DNA from: Branchiostoma floridae
Lineage: Eukaryota; Chordata; Leptocardii; Amphioxiformes; Branchiostomatidae
Direction of reading: 5' to 3'
NCBI RefSeq assembly: GCF_000003815.2
Contig: NC_049988.1
Coordinates: forward strand, 5,486,758 to 5,517,130
DNA length: 30,373 nucleotides
Shown here piece after piece: positions 18,190 through 28,370 of the stretch; the stretch's first letter is position 1; the number at the start of each line of letters is the position of its first letter. The notes beneath the pieces were generated by a model. That model saw only the letters and a program-made list of their open reading frames with translations. It was not told where the DNA came from and did no database searches. The translations under genes and the position numbers were made by a program.

Positions 18190-18759
18190 GCGACCTCATA
18201 CCTCCATGAAATATCTAGAGCTTTTGTAAATTTCATGCAAATGACTTACCATTTACATAATTTATGCATGGCGATGTTCATTATTGACTAACGTACACAT
18301 GTCGCAAGTATAAAATTCCCATCATTAGTCATTATGCAGATTTGCTATTTTTGTATATATTATGCAAATNNNNNNNNNNNNNNNNNNNNNNNNNNNNNNN
18401 NNNNNNNNNNNNNNNNNNNNNNNNNNNNNNNNNNNNNNNNNNNNNNNNNNNNNNNNNNNNNNNNNNNNNNNNNNNNNNNNNNNNNNNNNNNNNNNNNNNN
18501 NNNNNNNNNNNNNNNNNNNNNNNNNNNNNNNNNNNNNNNNNNNNNNNNNNNNNNNNNNNNNNNNNNNNNNNNNNNCCATCATTCCTTTCTATAGTTATTC
18601 TGTTGGGTGTGGGGGGCGTTGACAAAACGCCCCTGCAGTTCCAAAATTAAATGTTGTGGGGCTGAAACTGCCACACTTTGTCATGACGTTAAAAGCTATC
18701 TACCTACCAAATATCAAAACCATATCATGTCCCGTACAAGAGATACATTAAAAAAACTG
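18190..18759 (+). repeat. Interspersed repeat family B copy interrupted by an assembly gap
   Basis: ATGCAAAT (18235-18242) and ATTTACAT (18251-18258) recall the octamer hairpin with an 8-base spacer. After the gap, CCCCTGCAGTTCCAAAATTAA, TGGGGCTGAAACTGCC and CTACCAAATATCAAAACCAT follow in the family order. A CCTCATACCTCCATGAAATAT block marks the left part. Confidence 0.6.
18370..18575. other. Assembly gap (206 N)
   Basis: A run of N inside a repeat copy. Length and content are unknown. Confidence 0.98.
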
Positions 18760-19240
18760 CTATGATAGAATAAGCTCATGAATTATGCAAATGTCATAAA
18801 TTTTTGCATAATTAGTATTTAATCTTGTATAAGGTCCATGGTACCTAAATACCAAAAATCATGAAAATCCATCGTTCCCTTCTTGAGTAATCCACTTCAG
18901 AAGTTTTTGAAAAAAAAATGCCCCTGCTATCCCAAAACTAAACGCTAGGAGGCCCAAATTTATGTCACTTATTCCTGAGCACAAGAGCTATATAACACTT
19001 AAAAATTTTGACTATATCTTGTTCAGAACAAGAGAAAGCAAAACCGGAATTTGCGCTGCAGTACCAAGGGAAGCCGCTAAGATGTCCCAAATCCAATCGT
19101 TCACAGCTTTCATCACACCCTGCCAACACACCAAGTATGAAACCAATACACCGAGCCATTCTTGGGTTATCTTGTTCACACACAGACAGGCAGACAAACG
19201 CTAGTAAAAATATAACCTCATGAATTTCATGGAGGTAAAT
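18760..19240 (+). repeat. Interspersed repeat family B, most complete copy
   Basis: ATGCAAAT (18785-18792), a 9-base spacer and TTTTGCAT (18802-18809) are followed by ACCAAAAATCATGAAAATCC, TTCCCTTCTTGAGTAATCC, GCCCCTGCTATCCCAAAAC, CGCTAGGAGGCCC, CACTTAAAAATTTTGAC, CTTGGGTTATCTTGTTCACA and CAGACAGGCAGACAAACG. It ends in a near-palindrome, ACCTCATGAATTTCATGGAGGT (19215-19236). It lies directly behind another copy in the same orientation. The 140-codon minus frame across it (18965-19387) is repeat-derived and not a gene. Confidence 0.7.
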
Positions 19241-19286
19241 ACATTGGGGTCTACAGTTATCTAGCAAGTGACCATAAGATGACTTC

Positions 19287-19358
19287 GAAGAGCCATCTGA
19301 ATTAGAAGAGCCATCTGAATTAGAAGAGCCATCTGAATTAGAAGAGCCACCTGAATAA
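19287..19358. repeat. 18-bp minisatellite, four units
   Basis: GAAGAGCCATCTGAATTA is repeated four times without spacers. The last unit has two changes. The length is a multiple of three, giving EEPSEL repeats on the plus strand or SSNSDG repeats on the minus strand, but no host ORF supports coding. Confidence 0.95.
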
Positions 19359-20670
19359 GATATATTACAACAGACCTTTCCCCTCACACCAACGCTTAGT
19401 CTGCGGGGGCAACCATTACTGTGATTTAGCCAGGGGCTTTAGTTTTATGCTGGTATGTAAGGGTGCTCCTCTATAGACGCCCAATAAACCGTCTTATTCC
19501 ACTTGATACATTCAGGACCTCCCTGAAAGGCACTTTTAGTCTCTGATGGGAGCCTACCCTAGTAAAAGAATGCAGAAATGAGGAAATAGATACATGGTGT
19601 ATATGGCGTGTGAGTTTGTTGTGCAATACGTTATTTGGTCGCATGAGAGGTACTGGCGCCTGCGTTCTGCACACAGACTGTCCTGGGAAGGAGAACGCAT
19701 TTTTTGAGAGGTTTTGAGAGAAGCAAAATATTCTGGGGAATTTACCACAAACTGAATAAATCATTCACTGTTCCTTTCAAAAAGATTCACCGATGAAGAT
19801 GCAGTGTGCTTAGTCCATTGGTTAGTGCTTCGAATCTCGTCTATGTAGTCAGGAATGTACTTTACTGAAAGGGTTGAAGTAGTGTAGGACGAGAACTTAA
19901 GTTTTTCATTGTGCTTTTTGAAAGGAGCTGGGGGAATTTCCCCAGTAGAGGGAACCTAAAAAAACGTGCATTAGCTTCTGTCTTCTCTGTCACGACCAGT
20001 GAAATACTAGCTCTTTAGTATGATATATTGTCAATATATTTAATTCATTGTCCTCAGTATTGCTTAAGTTCATCACAAATGTACGAAATCAGTAGGAGGG
20101 AGCAGACGTTGGCGCGATCAGTCTCGGAACCGACGACACCCCCTTTTTCACTATCACTTGGTTTTGCTTGAACAGTGCTCGAACTCGTTTCATCGCAGCA
20201 TATCCTTAATTGCTACGGTACCGTATTCTATTGTAATGTCCAATTAGTGTTCAGCAAAACTTTAGGTATAATTTGTCTCAGAGCATGCAAGCCATAACGA
20301 CTGACAAGTTAAGAGAACGTTGCTTTTCACCATTCACCCGTGTTACTGATGATTCCAGACTTACATTTGATGTTTTTATAATATTGTAGGAAAAGTTGTA
20401 GTAATTAAACATTCTGTGTATATTCAGTATCGTTTAGGCATAACACATATCATATTACGCGACAGCGGCAAATAGCTTGCCACACACCAGTCTTAAATAT
20501 TCCAGCCTACATATAACGTTACATTGGTAAGTGTCAACGTAACCTCTGATTTTTAAGTGGATTATTAAGAATTAAAAACTAAAGACTTCAGGAAAAATAT
20601 ATGTATATATATAGTCAGGAACTTAATATCTTGAAAATGCTAACTAGAAATCACGTGGGGTTGGGGCAAT
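19359..20670. other. Non-coding; weak exon-like segments only
   Basis: Two weak exon-like segments are noted. On the plus strand a pyrimidine tract ending ACGCTTAG at 19399 is followed by a Cys-bearing peptide (CGGNHYCDLARGFSFMLVCK) to a stop at 19476. On the minus strand TTCTCCTTCCCAG near 19685 is followed by DSLCAERRRQYLSCDQITYC to a stop at 19554. Neither has a partner exon. Beyond 19950 the sequence is AT-rich and featureless. Confidence 0.2.
19932..19941. promoter_or_regulatory. NF-kB-type site in a near-palindrome
   Basis: GGGAATTTCC sits inside CTGGGGGAATTTCCCCAG (19928-19945), fitting the kB consensus GGGRNNYYCC with symmetric flanks. No promoter is recognised nearby. A motif match only. 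Confidence 0.25.
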
Positions 20671-22081
20671 TGATTTCAATCTTGTACGTCGAGCTTTACT
20701 CAGAGATTTATTCATTGGCGGTTTGAAATAGGACAAACATGGAAGGAAATGTACGATGATTTGGGGAGGGGTGCTGTCTTCATGTACATGAAGGGACAAA
20801 TATTTATCTCTTGCCTGGGGGTAAACCTCCCCGGGTTAATCATGTTTACCTTATAAGACTGATATTACAACGTTAACAGTAGTTACAATCTTTAAGCCAG
20901 GAAACTATTCCGGACACGTACACGGTTAATGCCTTTCCTCATCAAGGCAAGGTTAATGGACCTTTCCATCTAGAACCCCTCGGTTCTGCCTGATACCGTT
21001 TCTTTGTCAACACAATAACGCCAGTGATTTCTGCCCAGTCACGACGCTGTAGCCATTATTACCTGATGCTATCTATGTTTCATGTGTTCCTGACTTTCAC
21101 GAGATGAGGAACTGATGTTGTTGTGAAGTGTCACAGATCACCCTTGAAACAGGTCATGCATTTTCGAAGGATGAACTATTTTTTAGGGGCAGATTTACAT
21201 GCCATTCTTAGAAATAAATTAATATTAATTGCGCGATGATTTTCACCCTGACCGGATACTTTGAGTTTGACAGTGCGTTTATATTTTTCCACCCAGCCAA
21301 TAAACAGGAAGATGCACAGCTGGTCAAATAATCACACGTGATTTTCTTCATCACACATATATACGTTAATCGGAATTACACTAAAAACTTCAAAACTAGG
21401 TTTCTCTTACCACATATAAATAATGTTATAGACAGAGGCCATACTGTAACAGNNNNNNNNNNNNNNNNNNNNNNNNNNNNNNNNNNNNNNNNNNNNNNNN
21501 NNNNNNNNNNNNNNNNNNNNNNNNNNNNNNNNNNNNNNNNNNNNNNNNNNNNNNNNNNNNNNNNNNNNNNNNNNNNNNNNNNNNNNNNNNNNNNNNNNNN
21601 NNNNNNNNNNNNNNNNNNNNNNNNNNNNNNNNNNNNNNNNNNNNNNNNNNNNNNNNNAATCAGCATCAAGGACCATCTACATGAAGTATTGTATAGAAAT
21701 CGACCCTCTTGATTACATTAACACCATTAAGCAACGATAGCTAAGCCACGACAAAGCGTTAATATGTGTGGTATTATATTGCAAGTGTGGGTACTATACC
21801 ATGTATGCAAATAAGAATATGCAGTTTCTTGTAGATACAGCAAAGGCAGAATATTTACATGAGAAATTAAACAGGCAGAAGTGTGAAGCTTGCCGTCACC
21901 CGAATAAGTAATAGATCATTTTATTGAAAACTTGAAATAATACAAATAAAGATACCATGAAGAAATGACACTTTGTTGCACTCAAGATATCAAAGTAGTA
22001 GATCTTTGAGAAGATACAGAGGCAAATAATACGTCGGAATACACGTCTGGATAACACGCCCGGAATCAAGATAAATATACT
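20671..22081. other. Non-coding; contains a gap and a perfect 16-base palindrome
   Basis: CTTCATGTACATGAAG at 20778-20793 is a perfect palindrome. GGTAAAC (20820-20826) and GTTTACC (20844-20850) form an inverted forkhead-like pair nearby. Frames are open on both strands over about 20671-20854, showing how easily chance frames arise here, so none is called. The stretch 21660-22081 contains nothing recognised. Confidence 0.3.
21453..21657. other. Assembly gap (205 N)
   Basis: A run of N. The 97-124 codon open frames computed across it are artefacts. Confidence 0.98.
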
Positions 22082-22156
22082 TTAACCCTTAAACTGCCAG
22101 AGTTTCAGCACTATAAAATGCTATCAGTGCCAGGGTTGGCTGCTGACCTCCTTATA

Positions 22157-22967
22157 CCCCCCTCACATTATATACGATCTTCGGACGTTCTTCGCGATCG
22201 CAGGAAGGTCGGCTGATTTTAAGATCTTAAGATGGTCTTGCGTATTTTTCGCCTCAAAACTGTCTCCCTCACATATACGCGAGGCTCGTGAGATCGACGG
22301 TGAATAAATCTATGATAATAAACCTCCCATGACCTCTTGCACGCGGACAAGGTAACACAAAACGTTCCTCAAAAAAGGCAAGAGATCAATAAATGTTGCT
22401 TATTTTGTTGTCGGAATCTTTTTAACCAATGAATGGAATGCGCGGGCATAATAGAAATGACGCAAGAAAGAAAGTGTGTCACAAAGCCAGCCTACATACT
22501 GCCACAGCGGCCACAATGTTAGAATTACCCTCACATTCCCAGAAATTCAATATTTGTAAACAAACGGAAGTCGGGCGAACGTCGCCAGAACGTTGCCCAA
22601 CTGACGGGCGTTCGCCGTCCGATTTGCGTTCGATGATTAATAACTATGTCTTTGCTCGCCTATCGGTCTTCAATCGTTGGATTGACGCAAGACTATTGAC
22701 CGATACCCTTGCAAGGTACGCACGATTTGTACGCACAATCTGCGACTCGGTAACGAGCTGTGCGATTTTGGAGATTTCCTTCGACTAGTCGCATATGTTA
22801 AGAACATGTTTCGCTGCACCGCGACCGTCGTAAGACTCCTGAAAACTGCCGGCGATCCGTAAAAATCGCAAGATGATCGTGAAAACACCGGACGTCTTAC
22901 TCACGAAAATGTCATTCAGGGTTCGTAAACTAGTCTTCCGATCGAATCGCGCCTATTGTGAGGGGGG
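22157..22967. mobile_element. Inner terminal-inverted-repeat element with TATA duplication
   Basis: CCCCCCTCACA (22157-22167) and TGTGAGGGGGG (22957-22967) are perfect 11-base inverted repeats, each flanked outside by TATA (22153-22156, 22968-22971), which looks like a target duplication (or TA with extended ends). Inside, blocks such as CTTGCGTATTTTTCG on the left and CGTAAAAATCGCAAG on the right suggest longer degenerate inverted repeats. The interior is unusually CpG-rich. The 119-codon plus frame at 22429-22788 matches no transposase I know. I cannot assign the superfamily. Confidence 0.6.
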
Positions 22968-23062
22968 TATAAAAGAACCCCCCGATCAAGGCCGAAGTCC
23001 CTAACTTCCGGGGTTCGTGCGCTACGCGCGCGCAAAGTTGCTACGTCGAAGGAATACGCTAT

Positions 23063-23121
23063 CCCGGATATATCCGGGTGCGGCACACAAGACATGTATA
23101 TGTGTGCCGGATATATCCGGG
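23063..23121. repeat. Nested palindrome: two GATATATC palindromes forming a larger hairpin
   Basis: CCCGGATATATCCGGG (23063-23078) is a perfect palindrome. CCGGATATATCCGGG recurs at 23107-23121, and between them CGGCACACA and TGTGTGCCG pair. The two palindromes are thus also the arms of one larger hairpin close to the right end of the outer element. Confidence 0.75.
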
Positions 23122-23143
23122 TTTGGCATTTTAAGGGTTTTAA

Positions 23144-25320
23144 AATCTCAACATATATATTTTGCGAAATTCTTGGACTCCACTTGGAACCCTCACTCAA
23201 CATCTTTAAAAATTAGGCAAACTATTGCTTAGAGTCACCGAAATTTAAAAAAAAAACTCTCCTTTTACTTGTGTAACAGGTAAATGTACCTTTGGATATA
23301 CTGTCATGTTCTTACCTTCTTTAAAACCAATTCACATGTGCTATTTGATAACACGGAACGTTAGCCTTTGTCAGCAGGATTAACCCTTTGTAATAGCTAA
23401 AGACTTGTTGGTTAGATCTGACTGTGAGTGTTATGCAGTTAACCCAATGAATAAGTAAATAAAATTTACAGAATTTATGAGGTAGCCATTGCATGATTTC
23501 TCTATCCTAAGTCATGGTTTTCTCTAAACTCCAGAATGAAATATAGCCTGAAGAGCTACTCACTAGAAGGTAAAGGCAAACATGCATGTTGTAATGCGTT
23601 ACCGTGTCCAATGGCGGGGATACTGCTATGTTATATTAGGTTAAAGCGAGCCTCTGGACATTGATCAATCGGCACTAATGTGCACCAGGACTTTGGGCAG
23701 TTTGAAGATATTGGTTTCCCCTCCTCGTTCAAGATCAAAGCCAGGAGCAATAATAAAGGATTGCTCTAGCCCTATCTTTGAAACTGAAAAATTGTGATTG
23801 GTCCCTACGATCCCTCTTGTATTATTCGATTTTATCAAGACACCCGAGTGCAAACGGTACACACGTGATTTATAGCTTTCTACAACGCTTGGAGTGCATC
23901 TGTGTGAGATGGGAAGGGCGTATCATTTTTCATTTCCAACAAGTGTTCCGCGCGGGCTGTCGAAAGGACATCGCTCCGTGACGCGCTTATTTTATGAAAC
24001 AGCGCAGGAAAAGCCCGCCCTAATATATAAAGACTTATCAAAGATTTGTGTCACTTTCATACACTAGTGAGATCACGCATGCAGCTTGGTTCTGGTCTTA
24101 CGCAAATCCTATTACGGTACTATTGGCATCCGCGGATTTTATGAAATCATGTAGCAAAATAGTAAACATTATTCCAGATAATCGAATCGAACGTTCAGAA
24201 TATGCTTAAAAAGCTTTTCTTCTACCTAGCCTTGCCAACTTTGATCTTTTATCATTAACAACCACATGAAAGAGTGTTAACTGAAACAGTCCTTTGTTAT
24301 TTCGAACGGCATGGGAGAGGAGTTAACGGCAGTGTCCCAACCTTTCAACTTTAATTTATCTTTCACATCCATCATATGAGGGCTCGTCATAATGCTTTTA
24401 AAGCGAAATTGCGAAGCCCAATGATAAAATGCGTTTTTTATTATAACTATTGAGAACTCCTGTTTGCTGAATGCATCATCCTCTATGCACTACATTCTCA
24501 GTGGTTTGGTAGAAGCGAAGGCCGGAGTTTTCCACTTGACTATTATATTTAGATTTTCATGCTATGCTTATAATGCTATGAGCATTGTTGTTACAAACGC
24601 TTTTTTCTTCCTTTGGTACACAAACAATGGATCTAAAAATTATGTTATATTTTTTTTTGCATTTTCGTGGATGGCGAAGCTAGACTGAAAATGACCTGAT
24701 GTATTTTTTCGAGCCGAACTTCGCCATTTGCACATTTCACTAAGAACGAGATATAAATGTTTTAGTAAGAATTCAAACAGCCTTCAGCTGTCATATCGGA
24801 AGTATTTTAAATTTTTAAAGATTTATTATCACTATTATTCATTGTATGTTATTTTTTGCTTAATGTGACTGTATTTATATAAATTCTGTATTTATATAAA
24901 TTCTTTGACATAATTGTGACACAAGGCCCTACTGCAAATCAGTAACATTAAGCTAGGCTAGGTAAAAGAGAACACAAAAAATATATCATGAAGTATCATG
25001 AAGTACCCTTTACATAAATACTTGGCTTCCAATTTAGTCTCTGTTTTTCCCGTAATATGCTTCCATACGTCTCATAAATTGGCATGTGCTGTGACCAATT
25101 TTCCTGAATCACCCTCCTCCTCCCCTTAAATGCCTGCTCGTCCACCAGTTTGGTGGCTTCCGGCAATGCGCTTACAAGGTCTGAACAATGATCGGCGCTT
25201 CATGGTGCGTGAGTCACAGGCAGGAGACACCCTTGTGCCCGGTAACATAACCTATATCCTGTCCACAACACATGCTCTGTAGTTCCATCAACCACCCACA
25301 GGTGAAAATCATTTTGAAAG
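23144..25320. other. AT-rich non-coding stretch with small tandem duplications
   Basis: TGTATTTATATAAATTC is duplicated in tandem at 24870-24903, and ATCATGAAGT at 24985-25004. TATATAAAG at 24024-24032 follows a GCCCGCCC block and could be a core promoter without a recognisable gene. A 35-base exon-like segment (23535-23569, after TAAACTCCAG and before GAAG|GTAAAG) opens with an ATG (MKYSLKSYSLEG) but is too short to call. Confidence 0.3.
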
Positions 25321-25321
25321 A

Positions 25322-25328
25322 TATAAAA
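25322..25328 (+). promoter_or_regulatory. TATA box candidate
   Basis: TATAAAA stands 10 bases before the ATG at 25339. A start site 25-30 bases downstream would fall after that ATG, so either transcription starts unusually close or a later ATG is used. This weakens the link to the candidate exon. Confidence 0.2.
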
Positions 25329-25338
25329 TGTAGCACGT

Positions 25339-25509
25339 ATGGCAGCCGCTAGTCGTTATCTAGAGTGTCTCGCCTCACCTGTCCAGTTTCATTTCATCAT
25401 CAGACAACAGAGATGGAGCACGGAGCTGCAGAATAGAGTTCCCTCCGTGACAGGGCGAAAAAGCCATTCATTATCCCCGGAGGAGGAAACATTAAAGTTT
25501 TACATGCAG
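25339..25509 (+). CDS. Candidate coding exon, unknown protein
   Basis: The ATG at 25339 opens a frame that runs 57 codons to a donor-like CATGCAG|GTGGGC, leaving in phase 0. Without the splice it continues to a TAG at 25678-25680 (113 codons). The second half, QQRWSTELQNRVPSVTG then RKSHSLSPEEETLKFYMQ, has a strongly protein-like composition and is preceded by a good acceptor (CAGTTTCATTTCATCATCAG, AG at 25402-25403), so an alternative is an internal exon 25404-25509 entering with one base of a split codon. The surrounding 25100-25700 is GC-richer than the window. No domain is recognised. Confidence 0.3.
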
Positions 25510-25689
25510 GTGGGCGGGCTGGGTGGACCATTACACGCACCATCGACGTTCATCAGCATCAGTCGTTATTCTCGCGGAGCCCGGAGGTACTTTACTATCC
25601 TAGAGTCGGCTGAACCCATGACTCCAGCTTTCCCCCAGTGGCACAGACCTGGGAATAGCTTCAAAGTAACTTTTCGGTAGGATCGATGC

Positions 25690-26059
25690 AGATAACGATC
25701 GCGCTCGAGCGGGAATGGCTTCGTGCGGAATCGCATCTCTGGCCCTTGTGTTTTCTTATCGTCCAAACATGAGGACAGCAGTCTAGTCGATACAGAATCA
25801 CGCAAGGTGTATACGTATATGAAAGCTTTCATGTTTTAAAACGACTTTCATGTATTGAAATTTATTATACCAAATCATGGTAATTAGGATCTAGTAGAAT
25901 TTTGAAGTACTAGCTTTTGATATGTGGTGTTGGTGATGCATGACAATTGTTCTTGTAACAAAAAAATGTACGTACACGACAGACGGTGCATCTAAGGCAA
26001 CTGATATGTAAGTCGATAATGAAGATAATATCTAAGAGATGTAGATGTACGTTTGGAAC
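25690..26059. other. Non-coding, nothing recognised
   Basis: No element or gene was recognised between the candidate exon and the GT repeat. Confidence 0.4.
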
Positions 26060-26240
26060 GTGCGTGTGTGTGTGTGTGTGGAGGGGTGTGTGCATGTGTG
26101 TGTGTAGGGGGTGTGTGCATGTGGGTGTGTGGGTGTGTATGTGCGTGTGTGGGTGCGTGTTTTGGTGTGTGTGGGTGAGTGTGCGCGCCCGTGTCTGTGT
26201 GCATGCGTGCGTGCGTGTGTGTGAGTGTGTGTGTGCGCTG
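26060..26240 (+). repeat. Imperfect (GT)n microsatellite
   Basis: About 180 bases of GT-rich repeats interrupted by GC, GG and AT steps. Long open frames on both strands here (25986-26306, 25992-26327) are products of the repeat, not genes. Confidence 0.95.
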
Positions 26241-26314
26241 AGGCTGGTATCTGTATACCGAATATACTTCGGAGTGACAGCTGAAGGACAAAGAGTAATA
26301 TTTTAACATTTTAG

Positions 26315-26590
26315 CACGCCAAAACAAGCATTAATTTGCATAATTAGTGTTGCTTGACTTGACATAAACGCCCCATGCAGTTCCAAAATAATATTTTACC
26401 ACGACCATGTCGTCTTAAAGTAAAAGGCAAAAAGGAAGATCCGCATCACTATAAAAGCAAGCTGTTAGGGACCTTAAGATATAATCGACTTGAGGTGGCT
26501 TAATTATCAAAGCGTACTCGCATGTTAGATATGAATCCAACAAGACCTTCTCAAGTTATCTTATCTCCACTCATATACACGCGAGAGGGT
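26315..26590 (+). repeat. Interspersed repeat family B, degenerate copy
   Basis: TTAATTTGCATAATTAG, ACGCCCCATGCAGTTCCAAAA, a shortened middle and AACAAGACCTTCTCAAGTTATC with a TATACACGC end follow the order of the other copies. Confidence 0.5.
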
Positions 26591-27164
26591 TTTATATACG
26601 AAGCATGCTTTCTGAAAAAATGTAACTAAGGATTAGTAATAAGACTACAAATTGAAGCTATTAAATACAACTGGGCACGTATCAAAACATGTTCATTTTT
26701 TGTTATAAAAAATCTTGTAATAAAAGATAGCAAGCTTTGTCAAGTTATGCTGCAATTAGACAGAGACCCACTCCGATGAAAACACCGTAAACATTAACTT
26801 CACGACTAAGATAATAAGGTACATGTACTGAGATGTTCACCGTAAGCAAATCCTAACACTTTCCTTCTAAGTGATCTACGGCTGGAAATGTAATGTTAAA
26901 ACCTGATGAAGCTTTAGAGTATGTCACGTCATCAAGTGTTTTTTTAATGACATAACATACATAAAACAAGAGTAAAAATGATTTTTAAAATTCTTACATT
27001 TTAGTAAATTATTACCTTCGCAAAAAAGAGTATCTTTCGGAAGCATTTGTGCGTTTGTAAAAGACCAGCATAACTCGTGTTGAAGATGTTCATCAGCCAT
27101 GTATGAATACAGTTACAGATTTCTTCAAGCAGTGACTGTTTTTAAAGGTAAGGTACATTGTCGA
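26591..27164. other. Non-coding; short exon-like segment at about 27099-27146
   Basis: ATG at 27099 opens a 16-codon segment (MYEYSYRFLQAVTVFK) reaching an excellent donor, AAAG|GTAAGG at 27147. It has no supporting second exon and abuts the PLE, so it is noted only. The rest is AT-rich and featureless. Confidence 0.25.
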
Positions 27165-27983
27165 CGGCTAACAGTTCATCTTGCGCACTTCACCAGCGTC
27201 CCCGGAGAGGAAGTAGTTCAGATGGTCACTGAGAGAGCAGAGGAGGACCCTACCTGGAATGACCACAGTCTGTTGTCTCCAAAAGAATTCTGTGAACTTC
27301 TTTCCTTGTGGTTAGTACAGCGTATTTCCAGTATAATGATGTTATATGCGAACAGACACACGCTGCGGCTATGGGGTCCCTTTTATCCCCGGTCCTAGTC
27401 AATCTTTTTATGAAGGAGTTTGAACTGAAAGCCTTGAATACAGCCCCCCCCCCCCCGAAGTTCTGGGGTAGATATGTAGACGTCACTGGTATAGTGCATC
27501 AGCGTGAGTACGAAAAGGAACTATTTGAGCACATTAACAGTCAACACGACAGCATTAAGCTCACCATGGATGGGGAGAATGACAACCGCCTCCCCATGTT
27601 GGATGATTAGAAATCCTGACAACACCATTACGACAGATGTGTTCCGTAAAGAGACCCACACCGACCACTACTTACAGTGGTCTTCCAACCACCCTGTACA
27701 ACAGAAACTTGGCATTGTAGGAACTCTAATGCATAGGGCAAATACCCTCATAGAAGACCCTTCCCATAGAGCGGGAGAGAAAGAAAAAGTGAAAGACGCT
27801 CTCAGGCAATGTGGCTACCCAGAATGGGCCATGAGGGAGGGGGACAACAACAGTTACAGAGGTAAAAAGTGCACAAGGACAGTCACACTAGAGCGAGGCA
27901 CCTCCCGCGAGTTAAGCCGTACCCCCCTTTATGAAGGGTATTACAGAACGACTAAAACGCGCGTTCGCCAAACACAATGTTAG
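27165..27983 (+). pseudogene. PLE reverse transcriptase remnant
   Basis: Three frames are needed. 27165-27315 reads HFTSVPGEEVVQ and KEFCELLSLW, the motif A to B spacer, with the motif A Asp region lost. 27308-27610 carries YFQYNDVICEQ, AMGSLLSPVLVNLFMKEFE (motif B; the family has AMGSPLSP) and RYVDVT (motif C), then HINSQHDSIKLTM and LPMLDD. 27600-27983 carries VFRKETHTDHYLQWSSNHP and ALRQCGYPEWA (thumb). Motif C reads YVDV instead of YVDD, so a catalytic aspartate is gone. A run of 13 C (27444-27456) precedes KFWGRYVD. The neighbouring endonuclease remnant follows directly. Identification is secure and the gene is clearly dead. Confidence 0.88.
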
Positions 27984-28370
27984 CCTTTATTCCAAACCAA
28001 GCTACTCTCTACGGAATGCCCTTGTGAGACCTAAAGATCCCTTACTTCATGCACATTGAAAAGTGTGGGGTTATCTACAAATTTGCATGTGAACAGTAGT
28101 GAGGTGTATGTAGGTGAAATAGAAAGATCATTAGGGGAACGGACCAAGGAAAGCCAAAAGTCCCTAGACCGTCTGGTCCGCGCTAAGTCAACACCACCTC
28201 CAGTCATGTCACCTAGTCTTTCCAAGCCTATCTCGGACAATATCGAAATCATTCAACTACAAGGACGCAAGGCCCACAAAAAGGTTTAGGAGGCTATCCA
28301 CATCCTACTGGAGGGTGCGAAGCTGCCCAAGTCCTACCTACCTCCACTCCGCAAGGAGGCGGAATGATCT
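27931..28370 (+). pseudogene. PLE linker and GIY-YIG endonuclease remnant
   Basis: The frame from 27931 reads MKGITERLKRAFAKHNVSLY, then the KPSYSLRNALVRPKD linker, and stops at 28057. A second frame from 28067 gives GVIYKFACEQ (the GIY position) and stops at once. A third (28056-28289) resumes with EVYVGEIERSLGERTKES, where VYVGEIERSLGERTKE corresponds to the family YIGETxRxLxxRxKEH. SDNIEIIQLQGRKAHKK follows, and beyond the stop at 28287 EAIHILLEGAKL matches the usual KEAIxI helix. The catalytic Tyr-Val-Gly stretch and Arg can be traced, but two frameshifts and two stops disable it. Confidence 0.8.

Larger units (their letters stand above)
22082..23143. mobile_element. Outer TTAA-flanked element with piggyBac-like ends
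   Basis: The left end is TTAA followed by CCCTTAAACTGCCA (22082-22099). The right end is TGGCATTTTAAGGG followed by TTTTAA (23124-23143), a near-mirror of the left with two extra T before TTAA. CCC-starting inverted repeats and TTAA target sites are the hallmark of piggyBac-like transposons. No transposase is present, so this would be a non-autonomous relic, about 250 bases long once the inner element is removed. The similar lone end at 7088-7105 supports a family. Confidence 0.45.

Noticed and set aside
18965-19387. 140-codon minus-strand frame with SSNSDG repeats, possible secreted protein
   Set aside because: It combines a minisatellite with interspersed repeat sequence and has no supporting splice sites or domain.
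19810-19850. TTAGTCCATTGGTTAG followed by CTTCGAATCTCG, tRNA-like A and B boxes
   Set aside because: The boxes are only about a dozen bases apart, too close for a tRNA or a functional SINE head. At best a deleted SINE remnant.
20671-20854. Coding-like peptides on both strands (RFEIGQTWKEMYDDLGRG on plus, ARDKYLSLHVHEDSTPPQ on minus)
   Set aside because: Equal plausibility on both strands and no matched splice partner. Useful as a caution on how often chance frames look coding.
25380-25412. CTGATGA..GAAAC on the minus strand, a possible second hammerhead core
   Set aside because: No stem II can form between the two core blocks.
25986-26327. Cys/Val-rich and His/Thr-rich frames of 106 and 111 codons on opposite strands
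   Set aside because: They are direct translations of the imperfect GT microsatellite.
26895-26935. CTGATGAAG..GTCACG block resembling a PLE 3' hammerhead core
   Set aside because: No GAAA segment follows and no PLE sequence adjoins it.
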